Both the position numbers and the translations under genes were made by a program. 64,000 nt of DNA from positions 824,001 through 888,000 of the forward strand of contig NZ_KN050828.1 in NCBI RefSeq assembly GCF_000746275.1, read 5' to 3'. Below are positions 57,286 to 64,000 of the stretch, piece after piece. The stretch is from Thermopetrobacter sp. TC1 (GTDB lineage: Bacteria > Pseudomonadota > Alphaproteobacteria > Rhizobiales > Aestuariivirgaceae). The notes beneath the pieces were generated by a model. The model worked only from the letters and a program-made list of their open reading frames with translations, searched no databases and was not told where the DNA came from. Positions within the stretch are counted from its first letter, which is position 1. Every line of letters starts with the position of its first letter.

Positions 57286-58317
57286 GTGTTTTTTTCCTGG
57301 AATAAAGATCGGATTCCGACAATCGATCTCTATTTCGGCATCCCACTTGTGGATGTTATCGGAAAGAGGGGATGGCGCCGGCATCACGGGCCCCTTCGCC
57401 AGCTGGGGCCCTATGTATTCATGGGGAACGGTCGGGCCGTCATTCTGCGCTATGCGACACGGAGGGAACTTCTGCTGCTGGAGCGCCTCGCACCTGAGCG
57501 ATGCGCCTATGTCATCGATGATGATCTCTTTTCCCTGGATCATGCAGCGGAGCTGCCGGAAGACTACAGACGGCGGCTTTTACGTTTTCGGGAAGAGGTG
57601 CTGCCGGACATTCTTGCGCGTGTGGACACGATTTGCGCCCCGAGCGAACGTATTCTGCGTGCATATCGGGGGAAGCGCCTGGTGCAGCTTTTGCCCAGTG
57701 CCGTACATGTCTGTGATGATCACGCACATTTTCTGCCCAATAAGGCGGAGGGAAAGGCGGGCATCAATTTAGTTTTTGCCGGGACGAGGAGTCATTTACC
57801 GGACCTTGTCATGTATGAAACTGTCTTGTGCAGAATACTCGACACCTTGCCCCATGCGCGGCTGACGCTCTTTCTTGGCCGGCATACGCCGGAAAAACTC
57901 AAAAAACATGCGCAAGTCATCGTCTGCTCGCCCAAGCGCTGGCCCCAATACGCCCAGATGCTCAAGCGTGCACGTTTTCATGTCCATCTCGTGTTCAATC
58001 AAGCCACAGCCTTCAATTCCGCACGGTCGCAGAACAAGGTCCTGGAAACGGCCGCTTTTGGTGCGGCGGGGATCTATACGCGCACGCCGCCTTTCTCTTC
58101 GGTGATTGAAAATGGGGAAAACGGTGTAATGATACCGGTGAATGCCGATGCAGCGGAAAAATATCTCATGGAAGTGCTCAGCGATAGGGAGCGCTTGCAG
58201 CGCCTTGCCATGAAGGGAGCGGACCTGGCGCGCAGGCTTGATGGACGTGCAAAGGCGCGGCGTTTCTGGCTTGAATTTTTCGGTATCGCCGAAACCGACA
58301 TGAAAGGCTCAGGATGA
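57286..58317 (+). CDS. Glycosyltransferase, GT4/GT-B-like
   Basis: A 343-residue protein. The C-terminal half has the GT-B pattern INLVFAGTRSHLPDL, then HLVFNQATAFNSARSQNKVLETAAFGAAGIYT and PPFSSVIENGENGVMIP, typical of the donor-binding domain of GT4-like enzymes. The N-terminal half (CAYVIDDDLFSLDHA) resembles glycosyltransferases that act on surface polymers. A GTG at 57286 with GGGGG six bases upstream is the best start; the GTG at 57250 is an alternative. It converges with and overlaps the end of the fusion gene by nine bases. Confidence 0.7.
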   Translation: MFFSWNKDRIPTIDLYFGIPLVDVIGKRGWRRHHGPLRQLGPYVFMGNGRAVILRYATRRELLLLERLAPERCAYVIDDDLFSLDHAAELPEDYRRRLLRFREEVLPDILARVDTICAPSERILRAYRGKRLVQLLPSAVHVCDDHAHFLPNKAEGKAGINLVFAGTRSHLPDLVMYETVLCRILDTLPHARLTLFLGRHTPEKLKKHAQVIVCSPKRWPQYAQMLKRARFHVHLVFNQATAFNSARSQNKVLETAAFGAAGIYTRTPPFSSVIENGENGVMIPVNADAAEKYLMEVLSDRERLQRLAMKGADLARRLDGRAKARRFWLEFFGIAETDMKGSG

Positions 58318-61173
58318 AAGCGGAAGGTCCCTGCCGAGACTTCGGTAAAGCGCCATTCTCCGTTTGGCAATTCGTTTCAGAAAATCCTTTTCTTTGGACT
58401 TGAACCTGTCACGGAAGATCAGATTCTCCTCATTGCCGACCTTGCAATGCATGGGAATTGCCGGCTTGCAGGAGTTTGTATCGATGTCAAGCCAGCGTGC
58501 GAAAGTCCGAACCACTTCCTGGGGCGGGATCGTAACGAGCTGTTCATAGTCGAGAATATGCGGGGTGAGTTTGTTTCTCTTGATGAAGCGCAGCAGTCGC
58601 TCCTCCTGGTGCAGGATATGGAGGAGCCAATGCCGGATGCGATCGGCATCGTATGTAACGGATCGTATTTCAGGCGATGGAGGAGAAGGCGTCTTTCCGT
58701 CCTTGCGGATATGAAACACTCCGGTTTCTGTCGCTTTGTAGAGAGAAATGGCCTGCAGGAGAATATCGCGACGATAAAGCAGCACAGGCGTCAGGTTTTT
58801 GGGCCAGAAGGTGATGAAGTCCTTTTCCCGTCCCAACCGTTCAATTTGTTCGATGGTGCATTCCGCTCCGAAAACGCCGTTTTCGGTTTTTCGAAGACGT
58901 AGAAGTGCCTGGATATAATCGGGCAGTGTCGGCGCGCCGAGATTGCGCATGACCTTGCCCATCCAGGCCGGATTGAACCACTCCTGAGGGTTGCCAAAGC
59001 AGCCTGTGGAAGCAAGGAGTTCGGTGAGATAACTGCTGCCGGAACGGGGCGTGAAAAAAATCAGATAACTCCTGTCTGCCGCACGAACATCCCGGAGAGA
59101 TTTCCTGAAAAAAGAAAAAGGCTTCTGCCACGCTGGCTCGGAAAAGGCTTTGCCGTTGAGCGCGTTTGCCCGGCTGGTTAGATCGTCCAACCATTCCATG
59201 ACGGTTGGCAGGATACGATCGGGCGCATTGCGCCAAGCAAGCGGGAGATGCAGGGCGTGCTCCAGCCCCCGGGTGCGGGTGGCCATGGCGCCAATGTCGA
59301 AGGTGACGATGGGAAGGCCGCTTTCCAGGGCGTGAGAGAGCGTGAAGCTATAGGTTTCCGGCCATACCGAGGGGAGAAAGATGCAATCCGGGTGATGCTG
59401 CACGATAAGCGTCTGGAGTTTTGCGTCATCATACGGGCCGGTGATGGTGACTCCCAGCTTTTCCAAGACCTTGTCATGGCGCGTGTGGCCGATGACCATC
59501 AATTCGATGGGGAGGTGTTTCTTACGGATGAAACGTGCGCAGCGGCGCAGGACCTCAAAGCCTTTCGTATAGCCGATGGCGCCGAGAACGGCGATGCGCA
59601 TGGGAGCGTTCTTTTTGGATGGGTTTTTTATGCGGATTTTCCCGGTGATCGGCGGGTGATTGGGGGAGCAGGAGACCGGAACATCCGGAAACCAGTGCTC
59701 AAGACGCCGCATGACGTCCACGTTGGGGACATGGACTTCTTCGGCCTTGAGGAGAAAAGTCTTCCACATCTTGCGCCAGCGCTCGATACGGGGCCGGCCA
59801 AATTCCGAGCCGTACCGCCACAGGCAGATGTGGCAGCCCAGTCGCTCTCCGTCCTCGCAATAAATACCCTTGGGCAGAGTAAGGGTGACCCGGGGACATA
59901 CAGGCAAATAGTCATGAACGGCAAACACATAGGGGAGAGAGGCTTCCTCGCTGAAACGCATCAGAACCTCTGGCGCATTCGCGCCGAGATCAATCGTGTG
60001 ATGAATGATCAGTTCCCTTGCTTTCAATTCGCGCAAGATTGAGGCGAGCTTTCGTCTGTCGCCGCCGTCCTGGAGATCGAATGGGCCGAGATTGCGCATC
60101 GGTCCCGTATGCATGTGCCCCAATCGCAACAACGTACGCCCTTTATCTCCCGGAACGGGCAAAAGCCTGAATGCGCCTTCGTTTCTTTTTATACGTTCAA
60201 GGACGTCCTTCTTTGCGGCCACTTCTGTGCCGCCACCACGGGAATGTGAGAGAAGGACAACATTGTAAGACCGGCGCTGACGGCGCAGGCGGGCCTCATC
60301 GAGCACTTCACGACAGGGGCGGAGAGGATCACGTTTCACGAAATCGCGGATGAGCGCATCGTAGCCTGGGTATTTTCTGTTCAGAATTTTGAGGTGTTCC
60401 CGTATCAGTCGTTTCTTTTCCTCGCCAAAGGAGGCTCCTCCGTCGTGCCTGACGAAGACGAATGGTGCAGCAACATGAACGAAACCGAGGCGGGATGCGC
60501 GGAGGCAGAAATCATTTTCTTCGCCATAGCCGCGGCCGAACACAGTTTCATTGAACAGGCCCGTCTTTCGCAGGGCCTCACGCCGGATATACATGCAAAA
60601 GCCAACGGCTGTCGGGATTTCCACCACATGACCGGAAAACAATCGTGCAGCAAGGCGATCGAGGTCCCGGGCGGATATGTCGGGGGGAGGGGGGCCACCC
60701 TCCGGATAGCAGGGATAGCTGAGGATTGTGCCGTTATTGGTCAGAGGGGTGACCGTGGCAATGTTTTCCTTCAGATATGCAGCCTGGCGAAGGCGATCCA
60801 GCCAGTCATTGTAGACTTCCGTATCCGAATTGAGCAGAACGACGTCGCGATTGGCTGAATAACGCATGCCTTTATTGGCGCTGTGAACAAACCCACGGTT
60901 TTGTTCATTGCGCAGCAAAGTGAATCCCAATTGATCGGCGAGGCGATCCAGAACCCGGGAAAGCTGCCGGTCAGTGCTGGCATCGTCAATGACGATAACC
61001 CGAAAGGGGGTTTTGCATCTGGCAGCAAGAAGGGAGGCAAGACAGCGGACGACATGTTCCATGCCGTTGTAAACGGGGATGATGATATCAACGATGGCCC
61101 CGGCCGGGTCGGGCAACCTCCTGTGGCTTGCAAGAAGTGAATTCAGGCCAGATGGAGCCTTTATCGAAGACAT
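58309..61173 (-). CDS. Three-domain fusion: GT2 glycosyltransferase, GT4 glycosyltransferase, Stf0-type sulfotransferase
   Basis: A 954-residue protein. Residues about 28-260 form a GT2 domain (VDIIIPVYNGMEHV, then VVLLNSDTEVYNDW and GYGEENDFCLRASRLG). Residues about 305-690 form a GT-B domain (VVLLSHSRGGGTEVAAK, AVLGAIGYTKGFEVL, FLPSVWPETYSFTLSHALE). Residues 702-954 form a sulfotransferase of the Stf0 kind (LIFFTPRSGSSYLTELL for the 5'-phosphosulfate site, LYRRDILLQAISLYKA for the 3' site). ATG 61173 follows AAGGGTGG. It lies downstream of kpsE-kpsM in one unit. It may add two sugars and sulfate one of them, so assembly and modification of the exported polymer are coupled in one polypeptide (inference). 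Confidence 0.85.
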   Translation of the reverse strand: MSSIKAPSGLNSLLASHRRLPDPAGAIVDIIIPVYNGMEHVVRCLASLLAARCKTPFRVIVIDDASTDRQLSRVLDRLADQLGFTLLRNEQNRGFVHSANKGMRYSANRDVVLLNSDTEVYNDWLDRLRQAAYLKENIATVTPLTNNGTILSYPCYPEGGPPPPDISARDLDRLAARLFSGHVVEIPTAVGFCMYIRREALRKTGLFNETVFGRGYGEENDFCLRASRLGFVHVAAPFVFVRHDGGASFGEEKKRLIREHLKILNRKYPGYDALIRDFVKRDPLRPCREVLDEARLRRQRRSYNVVLLSHSRGGGTEVAAKKDVLERIKRNEGAFRLLPVPGDKGRTLLRLGHMHTGPMRNLGPFDLQDGGDRRKLASILRELKARELIIHHTIDLGANAPEVLMRFSEEASLPYVFAVHDYLPVCPRVTLTLPKGIYCEDGERLGCHICLWRYGSEFGRPRIERWRKMWKTFLLKAEEVHVPNVDVMRRLEHWFPDVPVSCSPNHPPITGKIRIKNPSKKNAPMRIAVLGAIGYTKGFEVLRRCARFIRKKHLPIELMVIGHTRHDKVLEKLGVTITGPYDDAKLQTLIVQHHPDCIFLPSVWPETYSFTLSHALESGLPIVTFDIGAMATRTRGLEHALHLPLAWRNAPDRILPTVMEWLDDLTSRANALNGKAFSEPAWQKPFSFFRKSLRDVRAADRSYLIFFTPRSGSSYLTELLASTGCFGNPQEWFNPAWMGKVMRNLGAPTLPDYIQALLRLRKTENGVFGAECTIEQIERLGREKDFITFWPKNLTPVLLYRRDILLQAISLYKATETGVFHIRKDGKTPSPPSPEIRSVTYDADRIRHWLLHILHQEERLLRFIKRNKLTPHILDYEQLVTIPPQEVVRTFARWLDIDTNSCKPAIPMHCKVGNEENLIFRDRFKSKEKDFLKRIAKRRMALYRSLGRDLPLSS

Positions 61174-61190
61174 AACCACCCTTCGTTTCG

Positions 61191-61997
61191 TCAATTGATT
61201 TGCAGCAACAAGGGGCGCCGTATTCTTTCCATGACAAGGCCAAAGATTGTACAAATGAGAGCAAATGCCAGAAGATAAGTCTTGTTTAAGGTCTGCGTAT
61301 CATAGCCATAATAAATAGAATATCTGAACCATTCTATTGCATGCACTAGAGGATTCCAGTAAAGAACATCTCGAATTTCCTGTGGAAGGTACTCTATGGG
61401 AAAGAAAATCCCCGATATGAAAAACAGCGTTCTTGCAATCATGCCATCTATAATCGCCCAACTCTTGAACATACTGCGCAGGATCATGCCTGTCGCCCCG
61501 AGGCCAAAACCGAGAAGAAAAGTCGCGCCCAGGGCTGCAAACATTTCGACCGGATGGGCTGGAAAATTGGCCGCGCCCATCCAGATGAACGTCGGATAGA
61601 AAATGATGAGAGCCGCAAGCTGGAACATGCTCTCCAGAATGGCGCGAGCGATGAGAGTATCGACAGGGCGGACGACGGGATAACTGAGCAGGGCCTTGTT
61701 CGCATCCAGAGCCGCGGAGACGCGTGTGTGGAGTGTTCTGTAGAGCGTGAAGGGAAACATGCCGGTGAACATGTAGAAGATGACACTGTCACCGTAGGGG
61801 GCGGGCCTGCCAAGATATAGCCAGATGAATCCGAGAAACGTCGTTCCCCAAAGCACCTCCATGATGATGAGGAAGTGTCCAAAACGGAACGGTCCGAGCC
61901 TGAGCGAGGCCTCGCGCAGAAGCAGGGCAGTTATGACGCGGGCCTGTTCGACGAAGGACTGCCAGATCGTTTTGCGTGGCAGGAGCGATACCGGCAT
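61191..61997 (-). CDS. kpsM: Capsular polysaccharide ABC exporter, permease
   Basis: A 268-residue ABC-2 type permease with six predicted helices. The LLLREASLRLGPFRFGHFLIIMEVL and WNPLVHAIEWFRYSIYYGYD segments are characteristic of KpsM/BexB/CtrC. With KpsT it moves lipid-linked polysaccharide across the inner membrane. It starts three bases after the kpsE stop. Its partner kpsT is encoded divergently, beyond kpsE. Confidence 0.94.
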   Translation of the reverse strand: MPVSLLPRKTIWQSFVEQARVITALLLREASLRLGPFRFGHFLIIMEVLWGTTFLGFIWLYLGRPAPYGDSVIFYMFTGMFPFTLYRTLHTRVSAALDANKALLSYPVVRPVDTLIARAILESMFQLAALIIFYPTFIWMGAANFPAHPVEMFAALGATFLLGFGLGATGMILRSMFKSWAIIDGMIARTLFFISGIFFPIEYLPQEIRDVLYWNPLVHAIEWFRYSIYYGYDTQTLNKTYLLAFALICTIFGLVMERIRRPLLLQIN

Positions 61998-62000
61998 GGC

Positions 62001-63260
62001 TCAGATCCTGTCCAGGATCGACTGGAACATCACGACGCTCAGGGCCCAAAGCAATGTGAGAGCCAAAAAGACAAAGAACGTGTTTCTCAGACGCTTGGGA
62101 AAGCGGGCCTCGTCTGGAACATAGGGGCGCACGAATGTGGCCAGGTATCGCTGTTGCTTATTGGCGATCAGGCGTGCCTGTTCCAGGCCCGAAAGTGCCG
62201 AGAGATAAAGTTTTTCGGCGAACTCCTTGTCCACAAGAAGTTCCTCATATTCGGAAAGGGTCTCACTGAGGGGGGTGTTCATGCCAGGGCTCTTGGCTTT
62301 TGAATCCTTGTTTTTCAGGGCGTTCCCCAGCTTCTTTTTTTCATCCTCGATCTGTTTCATGACTGCCTTGATCCGGTTGCGCAAGAAAATCACCGTGGGC
62401 GCGTTTCTGGAAAGATAGTTTCTCGTCTCAGCAAGCTTGGCCTTGAGATGGGCAAGCTGCTCCTCAAGCTTGCCGATGAGAGCAACTTGCACTTCAGCCT
62501 GTTTGGCCGGGTCCACCTGCTGGGTGGTGCTTCTGAACTTCAGCATCTTCTGTCGGATTTCCCTGATGCGTTCTTCTGCCTTGGCCACTTCCTTCTCTGC
62601 GTAAGCAACCGCATCCTGTCTGGCACGCTCGCTGAGTTCGTTGATCATTCTTTCACTTTCTTCAAGTATAGCCTTTGAAATTTCGTAGGCGTCGCGCGCA
62701 GAAAAGGCAAAAACTTTTATGGTTATTATGTGAGAAATTCGATCAAGGTCTACTTGTGTCATATATTTCCAGTATCTCAAGAATTCTTCAAAGGTTGAGT
62801 CTTTGGGTAGTGCTGCCCATAAGTCATTTTTTGGCTTCATGTATCTTTCTTTTATGTGATATTTTTTTTCAATATTTGTCAGTATTTCCCTGCTGTGAAT
62901 ATATTCCCTAATGATGTATGTATCGCTTGTTGCGATGCCGCCGCCGCCAAGGCCGAGATTAGAAAGCAGGCTGTTTCCCAGGGAAACGTTCATGTCCCTT
63001 ACGGCGAAGCGGGTTTCCACCATGTATTGGTCCGCCGCAATGAAAGCGTAATAAAGGGCTACAAGTGTGGTGGGCAGGATCACGAACAGAAAATACGACC
63101 ACGCGACATAGGTCTTCTTCCGGCCGGATCGCTTTGCGGATCTGTCGGGGGCTGCCTTGGCCGCCTCCATAAGAAGTTCCTGGGGTTTCTTGGCGAATGG
63201 CGCCGGAATCACCTTTCTTTTTTCGTTGGACATGCCCCCGGTCCCGTTTGGTTGTGCCAT
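62001..63260 (-). CDS. kpsE: Capsule export inner-membrane protein, PCP-3 (KpsE/BexC/CtrB)
   Basis: A 419-residue protein with a cytoplasmic N-terminus rich in Lys, one helix (about 51-72), a long periplasmic coiled-coil region (about 190-340, with AEERIREIRQKMLKFR and QVALIGKLEEQLAHLKAKLAETR) and a C-terminal helix (about 393-415). It bridges the KpsMT exporter to the outer-membrane channel. The central part (about 62640-62900) is AT-richer than the rest. No kpsD gene is in the window. The start follows a purine-rich GACGAAGC. Confidence 0.92.
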   Translation of the reverse strand: MAQPNGTGGMSNEKRKVIPAPFAKKPQELLMEAAKAAPDRSAKRSGRKKTYVAWSYFLFVILPTTLVALYYAFIAADQYMVETRFAVRDMNVSLGNSLLSNLGLGGGGIATSDTYIIREYIHSREILTNIEKKYHIKERYMKPKNDLWAALPKDSTFEEFLRYWKYMTQVDLDRISHIITIKVFAFSARDAYEISKAILEESERMINELSERARQDAVAYAEKEVAKAEERIREIRQKMLKFRSTTQQVDPAKQAEVQVALIGKLEEQLAHLKAKLAETRNYLSRNAPTVIFLRNRIKAVMKQIEDEKKKLGNALKNKDSKAKSPGMNTPLSETLSEYEELLVDKEFAEKLYLSALSGLEQARLIANKQQRYLATFVRPYVPDEARFPKRLRNTFFVFLALTLLWALSVVMFQSILDRI

Positions 63261-63367
63261 GCTTCGTCGCGACCGGAACTAGACTAACACATGAGAACAC
63301 TCTACAAAAGGGACGGGGCTCAACCAGTGCAAGCGCTCGCCTTGCGTGCTTTTCGGTGTTTTGTCTC

Positions 63368-64000
63368 ATGCTGCAAGAAAAGCTCCTCAACGTCCGCCTC
63401 GAAGGTGTGACGAAAAAATACAAATTGAGAAACGGGGAGAAGATCGTCCTTGATGACATCACCTTCGATTTTCCAAAGGGGCGCAGCATTGCCATTCTCG
63501 GGCTGAATGGAGCCGGCAAATCCACGCTGATCCGCCTCATGGCAGGCGCTGAAGAGCCCACAGCCGGCACGATTACCCGATATGTGCGTCTCTCCTGGCC
63601 GCTGGGATTTTCGGGTGGTCTGGCCGGCAGCATGACGGGAAAGGAGAACGCCCGCTTCGTGGCGCGGATCTATGGGCAGGACGTGCAGGAGGTGGAGGAA
63701 TTCGTCAGGGACTTTGCCGAAATCGGTGAGCATTACAACATGCCGGTGAAAACCTATTCATCGGGCATGCGGGCGCGTCTGGCCTTCGGCCTGTCCATGG
63801 CCATCGATTTCGACTGTTATCTGGTGGACGAAATCCTCTCCGTGGGTGATGCGGTGTTCAGAAAAAAATGCCAGGATGTTTTCTCGAGCAAATTGAAAAA
63901 TGCCGATATCATCATGGTGGCACACTCGGCAAGCATCCTTGAACGGTATTGCGATTCCGCCGCAATCCTGCTGAACGGCCGGCTCATTTATTTCAAGGAT
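63368..64000 (+). CDS. kpsT: Capsular polysaccharide ABC exporter, ATPase (partial, runs off window end)
   Basis: The open frame from ATG 63368 runs to base 64000 (211 codons). The P-loop is ILGLNGAGKSTLIRLM. The signature is TYSSGMRARLAFGLSMAI and Walker B is YLVDEILSVGDAVF, which is KpsT/BexA/CtrD-like. The H-loop is MVAHSASIL. Only the last few residues seem to be missing. It is transcribed away from kpsE, an unusual split of the kpsMT pair. No strong ribosome site is visible before the ATG. Confidence 0.92.
   Translation, partial: MLQEKLLNVRLEGVTKKYKLRNGEKIVLDDITFDFPKGRSIAILGLNGAGKSTLIRLMAGAEEPTAGTITRYVRLSWPLGFSGGLAGSMTGKENARFVARIYGQDVQEVEEFVRDFAEIGEHYNMPVKTYSSGMRARLAFGLSMAIDFDCYLVDEILSVGDAVFRKKCQDVFSSKLKNADIIMVAHSASILERYCDSAAILLNGRLIYFKD

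Overview
The window is a GC-rich bacterial chromosome segment that reads as an alphaproteobacterium. The evidence is the dusB-ntrB-ntrC cluster downstream of a divergent ispD-ispF pair, the direct-repeat SOS box (GTTC-N7-GTTC) upstream of lexA, an LdtR-like MarR regulator, a BioC/NDUFAF5-type methyltransferase, a Bpt-type aminoacyl-transferase and Irr/PerR-like operators. I cannot assign a genus. I see no rRNA, tRNA, CRISPR array, prophage or intact insertion sequence.

Layout. 1-1874: a myo-inositol module (inositol-1-phosphate synthase plus an IMPase-family phosphatase cut by the window start). 1875-4325: two gene-poor stretches around a 1-Cys peroxiredoxin; the first holds several short palindromic repeats. 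4326-6985: a periplasmic haem protein, a DUF1887-like nuclease-fold protein and a quinone oxidoreductase. 7203-11628: the rpmI-rplT-pheS-pheT translation operon. 12093-31770: housekeeping genes in mixed orientation, including katG, bpt, infC (ATT start), xth, two c-type cytochromes in all, ispD/ispF, dusB and ntrBC. 32071-38106: a Y-family polymerase with an SOS-type promoter, the LdtR-like regulator, sfsA-map and an Atm1-type exporter. 38204-39622: an APS kinase fused to a degenerate CysN. 39853-43420: a TRAP transporter. 43686-45411: phosphatidylserine synthase and decarboxylase.

45659-64000 is mainly a surface-polysaccharide locus, interrupted by ssb and lexA. It carries a low-GC sulfotransferase, two paralogous surface-carbohydrate proteins, a neuA-neuB-neuC nonulosonic (sialic) acid operon, a large membrane glycosyltransferase, a GT4-like glycosyltransferase, a 954-residue GT2-GT4-Stf0 fusion, and the capsule exporter genes kpsM, kpsE and kpsT. 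kpsT is transcribed divergently from kpsE-kpsM. Together with the APS kinase at 38.2 kb this suggests a polysaccharide that is both sialylated and sulfated: PAPS made by the APS kinase would feed the two sulfotransferases, NeuABC would supply CMP-nonulosonate, and KpsMTE would export the polymer.

Regulation visible in the sequence: near-identical Fur-superfamily operators at the peroxiredoxin and katG promoters, SOS boxes at lexA and dinB, a structured rplT-pheS intercistronic region, and several clear intrinsic terminators. Repeats: a three-copy GC-rich inverted repeat (7.0, 43.6 and 54.4 kb), a two-copy repeat of about 40 bases (2.6 and 31.8 kb), and a row of four perfect hairpins at 31.9-32.0 kb.
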